Of a stretch of DNA of 64,000 nt, positions 47,301-56,981 are shown in pieces. The position numbers and the translations under genes are program-made. Origin of the DNA: Rhizobium sp. Q54 (GTDB lineage Bacteria > Pseudomonadota > Alphaproteobacteria > Rhizobiales > Beijerinckiaceae); the NCBI GenBank assembly GCA_945878875.1, contig CAMCUC010000001.1, positions 62,001-126,000 of the forward strand, in the 5' to 3' direction. Every line of letters starts with the position of its first letter. Position 1 is the stretch's first letter. The notes below the pieces were generated by a model. It ran no database searches. It was given only the letters and a program-made list of their open reading frames with translations, and was not told where the DNA came from.

Positions 47301-48131
47301 TCAGGCGGCGCGTGGAGGCTGTGGCCGCCAATACACGCGTGGCGGCGGATCAAAAAAACCAAACAGCAGAAAGCCTGCGATAAATCCGCCCGCATGCGCT
47401 TCCCACGCAACGCCCGCGTCCGATATTCCAAGCGGCACGGCGAACAAGCCAATGAGCAGGTTGATCGCGAACCACAGCGCGCTGAATTGCAGCACGCGCC
47501 GATCGCGCAGCGCCACACGCAGGGGCGCCGCCGGGACGCGCACAGCAAGCTCAGGCGGGAGCGGCTCGTCGAGCGCTTTTCCCAGCGGGGCGCCCGGCTG
47601 AAATATGAACCGCAGCGCAGCCGCCATCATGCCAGACACCGAGGCCGACGCGCCCACGACAGGCGTCAAGTCCAACGGACGCGCGAGATAATGCGCGCCA
47701 GCGCCAGCGGCGGCGGCAACCAGGAAAAACGCCAACGTGCGCATGGTTCCAAAACGCAGCGCCACCGGGGCGCCAAACGCAGCCAGCCACAACACGTTCA
47801 TGCCCAGATGCGTCCAGTCCGCATGCAGGATGGAATAGGTGAACATGCTCCAGCCGTCACCATGGCCGTCGCCCAAAAAGAATTGCGCTGCAAGCACTGC
47901 GTTGCGGCTGCCGGTATTGGCCAGCCGCGTCAATTCGTCGGCTATTCCATCGGGATTGAACGAGAAGGTAAACCGCCCCGGCACGAACGAGAGCGCCTGC
48001 AAAAGCATGGCGTCCGCCTCAGCCGTCAGCCAGATGTCGCGCACAAGATGCACGAGGGCGAGGAAAGCGATCACGAAGACCAGGCTTCCCGGCAGATTGA
48101 ACATCGGCTCACGCGCGCCGCCCGGTCTCAT
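47301..48131 (-). CDS. Rhomboid-family intramembrane serine protease
   Basis: MFTYSILHADWTHLGMNVLWLAAFGAPVALRFG and PVVGASASVSGMMAAALRFIF (GxS motif). Confidence 0.9.
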   Translation of the reverse strand: MRPGGAREPMFNLPGSLVFVIAFLALVHLVRDIWLTAEADAMLLQALSFVPGRFTFSFNPDGIADELTRLANTGSRNAVLAAQFFLGDGHGDGWSMFTYSILHADWTHLGMNVLWLAAFGAPVALRFGTMRTLAFFLVAAAAGAGAHYLARPLDLTPVVGASASVSGMMAAALRFIFQPGAPLGKALDEPLPPELAVRVPAAPLRVALRDRRVLQFSALWFAINLLIGLFAVPLGISDAGVAWEAHAGGFIAGFLLFGFFDPPPRVYWRPQPPRAA

Positions 48132-48321
48132 TCAGCATCCCTCTCTGGGTTGGCGCCCTTCATGGGACTTTGAGGCGCGCCGGGCAAGTAAAACGCAAAA
48201 AAGAAAAACTCCGCCGCCTGTTGGCACGGCGCTGGCTGTCCATTGCTGCGCGGCCAAACGCACGCGGCGGCAGGCGTATCGTTATGGCGCGGTGTGGATC
48301 AATTCGTGACAGGTAGAAAAC

Positions 48322-48972
48322 ATGGAGTCGCAAGATACAGCCTGCCTGCCAACGCCACACCCATGCACGAAAAAGGCCTGCGTGCAGAAGGCTTGTAGGG
48401 AAGATGCCTGCATGCAGCAGGCTTGTATAGAGAATGCCTGCATGCTGCAGGCTTGCAGGATTGAGGACATCATCCAAAGCTGGCGACGTCTGCGCGGCGA
48501 ACGCGCCGTCCCGTGCGTGCGCGACGACGCATTGTCAGCCACCATGATGCTGGCCCCTGATCGCGACAACGTGTTTCGTGTAATGGTTGCAGGCGCCCTT
48601 GCGCAGCGCTGGAGCGGCCTGGCTTTTGGCGCCGCTTTCGTCTCCATCCTCGCACAAGAGCATCGCCGCCAGATGACGCGGCGCCTCGCAGACGCCGCGC
48701 GCCGCCAGACGCCAAGCCTAACGCGGGCGCGTAAAAGCCTGACGCGGGCGCGCAAGTGCGCCGGTTCAGACGTCGAGATCGACATTTTGTTGCTGCCGCT
48801 GCGCAGCGGCAGAACCGGGCGCGCGGGATCTGCGGGGGATGCAATGGTGCTCGTGGGGCTGTCGCCTGTCGCCATGCAGCCGCTTTGTCAAAACCTGACT
48901 GACTGCCGCGACATGGTTCTGGATTGCTCAGGCCCGCTGCCCGGTTTCGCCGCGCCGGTAATTCAGCCTTAA
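48322..48972 (+). CDS. PAS-domain protein (PF07310-like) with N-terminal Cys-containing pentapeptide repeat
   Basis: IEDIIQSWRRLRGERAVPCVRDD...; N-terminus KACVQ KACRE DACMQ QACIE NACML QACRI; followed by a PilZ gene. Confidence 0.55.
   Translation: MESQDTACLPTPHPCTKKACVQKACREDACMQQACIENACMLQACRIEDIIQSWRRLRGERAVPCVRDDALSATMMLAPDRDNVFRVMVAGALAQRWSGLAFGAAFVSILAQEHRRQMTRRLADAARRQTPSLTRARKSLTRARKCAGSDVEIDILLLPLRSGRTGRAGSAGDAMVLVGLSPVAMQPLCQNLTDCRDMVLDCSGPLPGFAAPVIQP
48373..48462 (+). repeat. 15-nt tandem repeat (6 units, alternating as 30-nt) inside a CDS
   Basis: AAGGCCTGCGTGCAG AAGGCTTGTAGGGAA GATGCCTGCATGCAG CAGGCTTGTATAGAG AATGCCTGCATGCTG CAGGCTTGCAGGATT. Confidence 0.88.
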
Positions 48973-49024
48973 CTGACGATTGCTAACATCCATCGCTTCT
49001 GTATGCGTGTGTGGAGTTGGTGCA

Positions 49025-49648
49025 TTGTCGCTAGAATCTGCGATAGCCGTTCTGGGCCCTGCCGCCGGGGCGTGGCGTGAAAAGCGTCGGCACGCACGCA
49101 CGAAGCTTGAATTGCTGGGCCGCTACATGATTGCAGGTCGCGCCGAATATCCGTTCCAGACCATCGACATTTCCGCCGGCGGACTTGCTGTTTTCGCGCC
49201 CGAAAGCGGAGAGATCGGCCAGCGCGTCGTACTCTACCTCGATGAGCTGGGCCGACTTGAAGGCCAGATCGTGCGCCATATCGAGGGCGGGTTCGCCGTG
49301 GAGATCAACGCCACCCCCGCCCGGCGCGACAAGCTGGCGGACCAGATCACCTGGCTGGCCAACCGCACATTGTTCGACACGACCGAAATGCGCCGACATG
49401 ACCGCGTCGTGCCCAATAATCCAGCTTCAAAGATCACGTTCGCCAATGGCCATGAGCTGATGGTCAACGTGCTCGAAGTGTCGTTGTCGGGTGCCACCAT
49501 TGAATGCGAGATTCCGCCGCAGGAGGGCGAACTCGTCGTCGTCGGATCCACCAAAGGCCGCGTGTTGCGGGTGCAGGGCGAATTCTTCGCGATGGAATTC
49601 GTGCGCCTGCTGCCAGCCGCCACCTTCGATGAAGACGTAATCCTATAG
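49025..49648 (+). CDS. PilZ-domain protein, probably two PilZ domains
   Basis: EKRRHARTKLELLGRYMIAGRAEYPFQTIDISAGGLAVFA; second EMRRHDRVVPNNPASKITFANGHELMVNVLEVSLSGATIEC. TTG start assumed. Confidence 0.78.
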   Translation: MSLESAIAVLGPAAGAWREKRRHARTKLELLGRYMIAGRAEYPFQTIDISAGGLAVFAPESGEIGQRVVLYLDELGRLEGQIVRHIEGGFAVEINATPARRDKLADQITWLANRTLFDTTEMRRHDRVVPNNPASKITFANGHELMVNVLEVSLSGATIECEIPPQEGELVVVGSTKGRVLRVQGEFFAMEFVRLLPAATFDEDVIL

Positions 49649-50170
49649 CTGGCGCAAGCCATTGCGGTAGCGCCGTGCATTCTCGACATAATGACCGGCG
49701 CCGCGCCGCATTTTTGCAATCGCCGCGTCGTCCAGCGTGCGCACGACGCGCGCGGGCGATCCCACAATAAGGCTGCCGTCTGGAAAGTCCTTCCCCTCGG
49801 TCACGAGCGCATTGGCGCCCACGAGGCAATTGCGCCCGATGCGCGCGCCGTTGAGGATTGTCGCGCCCATGCCGATCAGGGAGCCCTCGCCAATCGTGCA
49901 GCCATGCAGAATGCAGCCGTGGCCGATGGTGACGTCCTCGCCCACTTCCAGCGGCGAGCCGGGATCGGTGTGCATGATCGTTCCGTCCTGCACGTTGGAG
50001 CGCGCCCCTATCACGATCCAGTCGCGGTCGCCGCGCAACACGCAGCCAAACCAGACGCTGGAGTCCTCGCCCAGCAAAACCTTGCCAATAACGCTGGCGT
50101 CCGGCGCAACAAAGCAGGCCCCGCTGGCGGGCAATTCCGGCGCGATATCGTCGAGAGCATAAAGCGGCAT
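49643..50170 (-). CDS. Gamma-carbonic anhydrase-family hexapeptide-repeat protein
   Basis: APDASVIGKVLLGEDSSVWFGCVLRGDRDWIVIGARSNVQDGTIMHTD...VTIGHGCILHGCTIG. Confidence 0.92.
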   Translation of the reverse strand: MPLYALDDIAPELPASGACFVAPDASVIGKVLLGEDSSVWFGCVLRGDRDWIVIGARSNVQDGTIMHTDPGSPLEVGEDVTIGHGCILHGCTIGEGSLIGMGATILNGARIGRNCLVGANALVTEGKDFPDGSLIVGSPARVVRTLDDAAIAKMRRGAGHYVENARRYRNGLRQL

Positions 50171-50190
50171 GGGGGGATTCCTGTGGAATG

Positions 50191-50307
50191 GCGAGTAGCG
50201 AGCAGGCAGCAGGCAGAAGTACCCCTTATCCATCGCGCTACCTTGCGCGAGCAAGCAACGCATAACGAGTATTATTCTACTCGCTACTGCCTACTGCCTA
50301 CTGCCTA
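50191..50307. repeat. Mosaic intergenic element, copy B (degenerate core)
   Basis: GCGAGTAGCGAGCAGGCAGCAGGCAGAAGTACCCCTTATCC ... TTCTACTCGCTACTGCCTACTGCCTACTGCC; tandem CTACTGC. Confidence 0.75.
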
Positions 50308-50421
50308 AGCGTCAAATATGACCTGTCCAGAAATGAGACGCCAACTTCAGCTGGGCCTTATCCGTCAATTAACCATGATCGCATAATTTGAAGGGAGATT
50401 TTAGTAGCGAAAGTTTCAGAC

Positions 50422-51327
50422 ATGATCTCCAGATATTTTCAGGCTCTTGCCGCCGGAGTTTCGGTTGCCGCAGTCATAGCGCCCTTGAAATCACATGCCG
50501 CCGACGCCGCATTGCCGCGCGTCACGCCTTTGTATCAGCCGCCGCAGCAGCAGCTTCAGCCAGTGCAGCAAGACCCGCGCTGGTGCTATGCGGGCGTGCA
50601 TGGCGGACTCATGCAATTGCGTTACGACGTCAAGACGATCTCCACGCCGTTCGGCCAGGCTAATCCCTATTCGCCCGTAGAGGACGTGAAGGGCACGCAT
50701 TACCTGCCGCTGATAGGCGCGCAGATCGGGTGTAATTACATCCAGAAGAATTTTCTGATCGGGTTTGAGGCCGAGACATGGATCATGCCCCCGACGCCGC
50801 CCGATTGCACCATCGCCTTTGATCCGATCAGAAGCTGCGTCACCATCCGCGAGAAGCCGGCCATCGCAGGCTCGCTGCGCGCGGGCGTCATTCACGGCAA
50901 TTTCCTGTTCTTCGGCAAGGTCGGGCTGGCTTATCTCCACACTGAAGTCGTCACCGATTTTCACCGCACGGTCTCCGTGGCCAATACTCCGACGGTTGGC
51001 GCGCCATGGCAATCGGAAGAGCGTCACATTCGGCGCGGATCGCTTGAGCAATCAGGCGTTTTGCTCGGCATAGGCGCTGAATACATGATCGACGAGACAT
51101 GGTCGGCGAAGGTCGAACTCAACAAGGTTATCACGGCCTCGGATCACAAAAACTTTGATGCAATTCTCGATTCGGGCAGCACAGTCTGCAGCAGCAACGG
51201 TACCGCTCCTGCGTTTCCCTGCAATGCAGATCCTGTCGTTTATCGCAACACGTCTGGCATGATCGCCAAACAGGCAGCGAAGTTTGGTCGCGGTATTTTC
51301 AAGATCGGCGTGAACCGGAGGTTTTGA
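50422..51327 (+). CDS. Outer-membrane beta-barrel (Omp25/31-like) protein 1
   Basis: Signal peptide, CYAGVHGGLMQLRYD, GCNYIQKNFLIGFEAE, terminal KIGVNRRF. Confidence 0.8.
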   Translation: MISRYFQALAAGVSVAAVIAPLKSHAADAALPRVTPLYQPPQQQLQPVQQDPRWCYAGVHGGLMQLRYDVKTISTPFGQANPYSPVEDVKGTHYLPLIGAQIGCNYIQKNFLIGFEAETWIMPPTPPDCTIAFDPIRSCVTIREKPAIAGSLRAGVIHGNFLFFGKVGLAYLHTEVVTDFHRTVSVANTPTVGAPWQSEERHIRRGSLEQSGVLLGIGAEYMIDETWSAKVELNKVITASDHKNFDAILDSGSTVCSSNGTAPAFPCNADPVVYRNTSGMIAKQAAKFGRGIFKIGVNRRF

Positions 51328-51382
51328 GCCTCGATGACCGTTCATTCCTTCACGTCATTCTTGTTTATTGAAAGATTTTCCC

Positions 51383-52414
51383 ATGCGCCCTGATCTTGGA
51401 TTCCTTGGACCGATAGCGCTGTTGAGCTGCCTGATAGCAACTTCAGGCCCGGTCTACGCCAATTCTGCTACAAGCGGAAAACCTGCCCTTCGCGGCTCCG
51501 CTGGCGCCGCCCCCAAGCCTTTGCCCGCACGCAAGGCCGCCTCTGTTGCGCCCGCGCACAGGCTGGCGCCTCTGCCACAGGCTGCGCCGCAATATGTCGC
51601 GCCGCAAGCGTTGGCCGACGCGCATCCTTCGCCCGGCGCCTATGGCGCGCAATTGCATGACACCAACATCAGCCACAAACCCTCCGGCGCTGCATTGTTT
51701 GCTGGCTGTTACGCCGGCGTTCACGGCTCGGGCATGAGAAACGATGTACGCAGCACAGAGCGGTATCCTGATTACGCCGCTGTTCCTCAACAGAAGTTCA
51801 TTATGAACTCGGTGGGCGCGGGCGTGCAATTGGGCTGCAGTTTCGTGCAGCAGGACATGGTGTTCGGCGTTGAGGCGGAGGGCATGTTCCCGATCAGCTC
51901 GCGCGGCGAAGCCAGTTATGTGAACTTCGGAAACACGATGGAGGCCAACCAGCTCCATGCAAAAGAGCAGGCGACTTACGCAGTCGCGCTGCGGGCGGGC
52001 ATTGTTGCAGATCGAACGCTGTATTACGCGAAACTTGGATTTGCGCAGACGTCAATGGAGCTGAACCAAAGATACGAGAAGGGCAGGTTCGTCAATCAGC
52101 GTCAGTTTACCGATTACACGCTTCTGTCCACCAGCGGTGAGTTCTCCAAAATCAGCTATGTGTTCGGCGGTGGCGCCGAATACGCTATCGACGCCAATTG
52201 GTCTGTAAAGGGCGAATACAATCTCATCGTGACGCAAAAAGACGATTTGATCGCTCATCAGGCTGGCGCAGGCTTTACGCGCGATACCACGGGCGCGACA
52301 AGCGATGTCCCCAGCGGCGCCGTGACGGACACCCCCATCACCGGCGCCACACGCGTGAAGTCCGTCAGCAATATGCGCAACGTCTTCAAGATCGGCGTCA
52401 ACCGCCGGTTCTGA
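51383..52414 (+). CDS. Outer-membrane beta-barrel protein 2 (paralog)
   Basis: CYAGVHGSGMRND, GCSFVQQDMVFGVEAEG, YVFGGGAEYAIDANWSVKGEYN, terminal FKIGVNRRF. Confidence 0.8.
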   Translation: MRPDLGFLGPIALLSCLIATSGPVYANSATSGKPALRGSAGAAPKPLPARKAASVAPAHRLAPLPQAAPQYVAPQALADAHPSPGAYGAQLHDTNISHKPSGAALFAGCYAGVHGSGMRNDVRSTERYPDYAAVPQQKFIMNSVGAGVQLGCSFVQQDMVFGVEAEGMFPISSRGEASYVNFGNTMEANQLHAKEQATYAVALRAGIVADRTLYYAKLGFAQTSMELNQRYEKGRFVNQRQFTDYTLLSTSGEFSKISYVFGGGAEYAIDANWSVKGEYNLIVTQKDDLIAHQAGAGFTRDTTGATSDVPSGAVTDTPITGATRVKSVSNMRNVFKIGVNRRF

Positions 52415-52422
52415 TCGGCGGG

Positions 52423-53208
52423 TTATACGTCAAACGCAACGTCGCGCCGGCGGGCCTTCAGGCTTTCGCCGGCGTCGACAATTAAATCCTGCCCCGGCAA
52501 TCCGGGCGCATCCAGCACAAGATCAAATGCGGCCGTCACGTCGGAGAGGTCTATCGCCCGCCCCAGCGGATTGGCCGCGCGCCGCGCTTTATAGGCGGTC
52601 TCATCCAGATCGTCGCTGGTGAGCAACAGCCCCGGCCACAGACCAAACACGCGCACGCCATCCACTTGCGCCGTGCGCCAGGTGCGCGAGGCGCCCCAGA
52701 GCGCGTGCTTGCCGATCGTGTAGCTGTAATAATCAGGATTGGGCGCGCCGAGCTTCTGGTCAAGCACATTCACGATGTCGAGCCGCGCGCCTTTGCGCCC
52801 CGTCGCCATCGCTTCCATAATTGCGAACGGCGCGCGCACATGCACGTTCAGGCTCGCGTCGAGATTTGTGAGACTGGCTGCGCCTGGCAAGTCATGGCCA
52901 AACCATGACGCGTTGTTGACGACGAGATAATGCTGCGCGCCAGTATCCAGCACAGCTTTGGTCATGGCGAAGACAGCGTCGAGATCGGTCAGATCGCAGG
53001 CGATCACGTCGGCCTGCGCGCCCTCCGCCCGCAAGTTTTGCGCGAGCGTCAAAGCTTCATCGCGCGAGCGGTTCACATGCAGGAAAACACGATAGCCCCT
53101 GCGCGCCAGATATGTCGCGATAGCCGCCCCAACGCGGCGCCCCGCGCCAGTGACAAGCGCCGCCCCTGTCACGGCGCGGCGCCCTGAAACCGGATCATCT
53201 GCGAACAA
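52423..53208 (-). CDS. SDR oxidoreductase, FolM/pteridine-reductase-like
   Basis: [44 protein letters not shown]; overlaps folE by 14 nt. Confidence 0.78.
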   Translation of the reverse strand: MFADDPVSGRRAVTGAALVTGAGRRVGAAIATYLARRGYRVFLHVNRSRDEALTLAQNLRAEGAQADVIACDLTDLDAVFAMTKAVLDTGAQHYLVVNNASWFGHDLPGAASLTNLDASLNVHVRAPFAIMEAMATGRKGARLDIVNVLDQKLGAPNPDYYSYTIGKHALWGASRTWRTAQVDGVRVFGLWPGLLLTSDDLDETAYKARRAANPLGRAIDLSDVTAAFDLVLDAPGLPGQDLIVDAGESLKARRRDVAFDV

Positions 53209-53833
53209 GCGTGAGGAAGCGCACCTGTTCAGCCGGATCGCGGAAGCGGCCCGTGAATCGGGTGGTGACGGTTGAGGCGCCGTTCTTCTGCACGCCGCGT
53301 ATCGACATGCACATGTGCTCGGCCTCGATCATGATCGCGACGCCAAACGGCTGCAGCGATTGCATCATCGCTTCAGCGATCTGCGCCGTCATGGTTTCCT
53401 GCGTTTGCAGGCGACGGCAATAGACCTCAACGAGGCGGGCGAGCTTGGACAGGCCGACGACGCCGCCGTTGGGATAATAGGCAATATGCGCCTTGCCCAA
53501 AAACGGCACCATGTGATGCTCGCAATGAGAGGCGAAATCGATGTCCTTCACCAGAACCAGATCGTCATAGCCCTCGACTTCCTCGAACACGGTTCCAAGG
53601 ATTTCGTCAGCGTCCTGATCGTAGCCGGCAAAGAATTGCTCATAGGCTTTGACGACACGCTTGGGCGTGTCCAGAAGCCCCTCACGGCCCGGATTTTCCC
53701 CGATCCAGCGTAAAAGCGTGCGAACGGCGTCCTCTGCCTCCTCGCGGCTTGGTCTGGTCGCCGGGTTCTCGTCAGCTTTTAATTGAACCGCGCCTGAAGC
53801 GTTTGGGTTCAAGGTCTTAACCACGGCATCCAT
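53195..53833 (-). CDS. folE: GTP cyclohydrolase I
   Basis: [88 protein letters not shown]. Confidence 0.96.
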   Translation of the reverse strand: MDAVVKTLNPNASGAVQLKADENPATRPSREEAEDAVRTLLRWIGENPGREGLLDTPKRVVKAYEQFFAGYDQDADEILGTVFEEVEGYDDLVLVKDIDFASHCEHHMVPFLGKAHIAYYPNGGVVGLSKLARLVEVYCRRLQTQETMTAQIAEAMMQSLQPFGVAIMIEAEHMCMSIRGVQKNGASTVTTRFTGRFRDPAEQVRFLTLVRR

Positions 53834-53929
53834 GTGGCGCCCCCTTTTCTGTTATCTCGACATTACGCGGCAATGGCAGCGTTGGACCACAAAAATTTTA
53901 GGCGGGACATTAGCTGTGGTTACGGTTTA

Positions 53930-54101
<172 letters not shown>

Positions 54102-54143
54102 ATCCTATATAATGTTCGCCGTAGCGCGACAAAGAGCAGAGTC

Positions 54144-54584
54144 ATGATCAACGACGTCTACAATACCCGTATTCTGGCGCTGGCCGCCGACATTCCGCTT
54201 TTGCATCGGCTCGGTCAGCCGCAAGCCAGCGCTACCGCCCATTCAAAGCTCTGCGGCTCGACGGTTACGATCGACCTGTCGATGGTGGATGGGCGCGTCA
54301 GCGATTTTGGCCATGACGTGAAAGCCTGCGCTTTGGGGCAGGCCTCGGCGTCAATCATGGCGCGCAATGTCGTTGGCTCCACTCCGGACGAATTGCGGCA
54401 GGTCCGCGAGGCTGTGCGCGCGATGTTGAAGGAGGGCGCCGCTCCTCCTCAAGGCAGGTGGGGGGATGTGGCGGTGCTGGAGCCCGTGCGCGATTACAAG
54501 GCGCGCCATGCTTCCACGCTGTTGCCGTTTGACGCGGTGGTGAAGGCGCTCGACGAGATCGAGGCCCGCGCAGGCGTTGCGTGA
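54144..54584 (+). CDS. Iron-sulfur cluster assembly scaffold (IscU/NifU-N-like)
   Basis: HSKLCGSTVTIDLSMVDGRVSDFGHDVKACALGQASASIMA. Confidence 0.85.
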   Translation: MINDVYNTRILALAADIPLLHRLGQPQASATAHSKLCGSTVTIDLSMVDGRVSDFGHDVKACALGQASASIMARNVVGSTPDELRQVREAVRAMLKEGAAPPQGRWGDVAVLEPVRDYKARHASTLLPFDAVVKALDEIEARAGVA

Positions 54585-54907
54585 AAAGTAGCGTGAACAT
54601 CGTCAGCCGCAGCGCCCGTTTTGGCGCCCATGTGCTGATACGATCCTACCAGCTTACGCTGTCGGCCTTCATGGGTCGCCAGTGCCGCTATCTGCCTTCG
54701 TGCTCGACCTATACGGACGACGCGATTCAAATTCACGGATTGTGGCTGGGCGGCTGGATGGGCTTTGCCCGCATCTGTCGCTGCCGGCCCGGCGCAGCTG
54801 CCGGCTACGATCCCGCGCCCACGCAAACCAGCGCGCCAATGTGGGCGCCCTGGCGAGCCGCCGACTGGCGCGGCCCCAAAATGTGCGAGCCGGTGGAAAA
54901 GGAATAG
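54581..54907 (+). CDS. yidD: Membrane protein insertion efficiency factor YidD
   Basis: LIRSYQLTLSAFMGRQCRYLPSCSTYTDDAIQIHGLWLGGWMGFARICRCRP; GTG start overlapping the previous stop. Confidence 0.9.
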   Translation: MKSSVNIVSRSARFGAHVLIRSYQLTLSAFMGRQCRYLPSCSTYTDDAIQIHGLWLGGWMGFARICRCRPGAAAGYDPAPTQTSAPMWAPWRAADWRGPKMCEPVEKE

Positions 54908-54911
54908 GCCC

Positions 54912-54981
54912 GTGGACCGCGCGCGTCCCCGCGCGCACTTTTGTAGCATCCCAAGATGCGCGCGAGGCCGCGCGCGGTCCA
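54912..54981. repeat. GGACCGCG-type palindromic repeat, copy 1
   Basis: TGGACCGCGCGCGTCCCCGCGCGC...GCGCGCGAGGCCGCGCGCGGTCCA. Confidence 0.75.
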
Positions 54982-55049
54982 GGATTGCGCCTTACCTGCT
55001 CGCTACTCACCCCTTGACCTCTCCCGCGTGTCCCGCCAAACCTCATTCC

Positions 55050-55955
55050 GTGACCAGTTTTCTCCTCGCCCATTTGTCGGACGCCCACATTGGCCCCATC
55101 CCGCAATTTTTGCGGCGGGAGCTTTTGAACAAGCGTTTCACCGGCTACATGAACTGGAAGCGCCGCGCCGGCATTCACAACATGGATGCGCTGGCCGCCA
55201 TCGTCGCCGATATGCTTGCGCAGGCGCCCGATCATATCGCGATGACGGGCGATGTGATGAACATCGGCCTGCCGGGAGAATTTCCCATTGCAAAGGCATG
55301 GCTGGAGACGCTGGGCGATCCGCAACGGGTCAGTTTTACGCCCGGCAATCATGACGCCTATGTGCGCGCCAATCTGCCGTGGATCAACGAGACGTTTGCG
55401 CCATGGTGCTCCAGCGACGGGGAGTCGCATACGCGTTTTCCGTATTTGCGCATACGGGGAGAGGTGGCCCTGATCGGCGTCTCGTCCGGCGTGCCGACGG
55501 CGCCGCTGGTGGCCTCTGGCCGCCTCGGGCTGGAGCAACGCGAGGCGCTGGCCGCCATGCTGGACGAGGCGGGCGCGAAGGGGCTGATGCGGGTGGTGAT
55601 GATCCATCATCCGCCCACCCAAAAAGGCGCAGGCTTTGCGCGCGGGCTGACGGACGCGCGCCAGCTTGAGGCGCTGCTGGCCCATCATGGCGCCGAGCTG
55701 GTGATCCACGGCCATAATCACCGATTGCAGGTAAAGCACATCCCGCGCCCGGGCGGCGCGCCCGCCATTGCCTGCGTCGGCGTGGCGTCAGCCTCCGCCG
55801 TGCCCGGCACGCCGCTGCATCGCGCGGCCTATCATTTGTACAAAATAACAACGATCGAGAACGGCTGGCGCATTGAAGGGCGCGTGCGCGGCATGTCTTT
55901 GGATAATGCGCGCAGCGTGCATCATGTGACCGATCTTGGCGCGATTGCGCTGTAG
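55050..55955 (+). CDS. Metallophosphoesterase
   Basis: LAHLSDAHIGP, MTGDVMN, FTPGNHDAY, VIHGHNHR; GTG start. Confidence 0.92.
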   Translation: MTSFLLAHLSDAHIGPIPQFLRRELLNKRFTGYMNWKRRAGIHNMDALAAIVADMLAQAPDHIAMTGDVMNIGLPGEFPIAKAWLETLGDPQRVSFTPGNHDAYVRANLPWINETFAPWCSSDGESHTRFPYLRIRGEVALIGVSSGVPTAPLVASGRLGLEQREALAAMLDEAGAKGLMRVVMIHHPPTQKGAGFARGLTDARQLEALLAHHGAELVIHGHNHRLQVKHIPRPGGAPAIACVGVASASAVPGTPLHRAAYHLYKITTIENGWRIEGRVRGMSLDNARSVHHVTDLGAIAL

Positions 55956-56630
55956 TTAATCCAGCTGCGCAAAGCGCGTCACCCACCACGCTTCGCTCGC
56001 GCGCCAGGCCAGATAGGCGGCGCCCGCAAGCAGGACGAACAGGGTGATCGAGCCCAGAAGTTCGATAGTGAACAAAAGGCCGGTCGCAAAAGCGCTGCGG
56101 CGTTTTGCGGGGACTTCAGTTTGTGGAAGTGCGGCAGTTTTCGCGGCGGCTTGCTGTGCGACCGGAAATAACTGTGGCGCAGGGATTTCTTTCACCGGCA
56201 GAGGGGTGCGGTCGGCGGCGAGCGCAAGCTGGCGCTCCACCAGTCTGCGCGCGACGTAATCGGTCATGGCTTCGACGATGGGCTCGATGCGTTCGCCCTG
56301 CGCCAATGCTACGCGCCCGTGCCGCGTTTCCTGAATGAAGGAAAAGACCCGGCGATCATGCGCCATTTCAACGAAGGCGATCATGTCGATGAACAGACGC
56401 GGGCGCTCGCCCTGCGTGATCCCGGCGTCGAACAATTGCAGCTCCGCGGGCACCTGTGCGAGGATTGGCTTGAACGCCTCGAACAGCATTTCCAGCCGCG
56501 CGATTTCCGCGCCGCGCAATTCCGCGACAACTTCGGACCGCTCGGCCTGCTCCACGCGGGCGCGACGCACGGCGGCTTTCAGCGCGTCGGGCTCATCCTG
56601 CGTCCGGGCTTCGGGTTTTGTTTGTTCCAA
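55956..56630 (-). CDS. Hypothetical protein with C-terminal TM
   Basis: Intact ORF; hydrophobic FTIELLGSITLFVLLAGAAYLAW near the C-terminus. Confidence 0.7.
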   Translation of the reverse strand: MEQTKPEARTQDEPDALKAAVRRARVEQAERSEVVAELRGAEIARLEMLFEAFKPILAQVPAELQLFDAGITQGERPRLFIDMIAFVEMAHDRRVFSFIQETRHGRVALAQGERIEPIVEAMTDYVARRLVERQLALAADRTPLPVKEIPAPQLFPVAQQAAAKTAALPQTEVPAKRRSAFATGLLFTIELLGSITLFVLLAGAAYLAWRASEAWWVTRFAQLD

Positions 56631-56748
56631 GTCGCCAAGCCTTTATCGTCAACCGGGAATGGTAAACGCAGAGCTGAGTATAGCTTCGGCATTTGAGCGA
56701 GCCGAGTCGAAGCGCGCAATATGGTGAGCGAATATGGCTAAAGAAGCA

Positions 56749-56905
56749 GGGCGGAGCGAATTGCGAGTAGCGAGTAGGTGGTAAAGAACCCCTCATCCGG
56801 CTTTTGCTAACGCAAACGGAGAAGGAAAGGCGCGCGGACAGCGCCCGAACCTTTCTACTGCCTACTGCCTTCTCGCTACTCGCTACTCGCTCCCTTGCTC
56901 CGTCC
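56749..56905. repeat. Mosaic intergenic element, copy D
   Basis: GGGCGGAGCGAATTGCGAGTAGCGAGTAGG..AACCCCTCATCCGG ... CTACTGCCTACTGCC..TCGCTACTCGCTACTCGC...GCTCCGTCCC. Confidence 0.82.
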
Positions 56906-56981
56906 CTCTTGGCGTTCCCGCACAAGCGTGTAGTCTGTGGCACGCAGGCGCCGATACAGGGGCCGCATTCGGGAGGGATTT

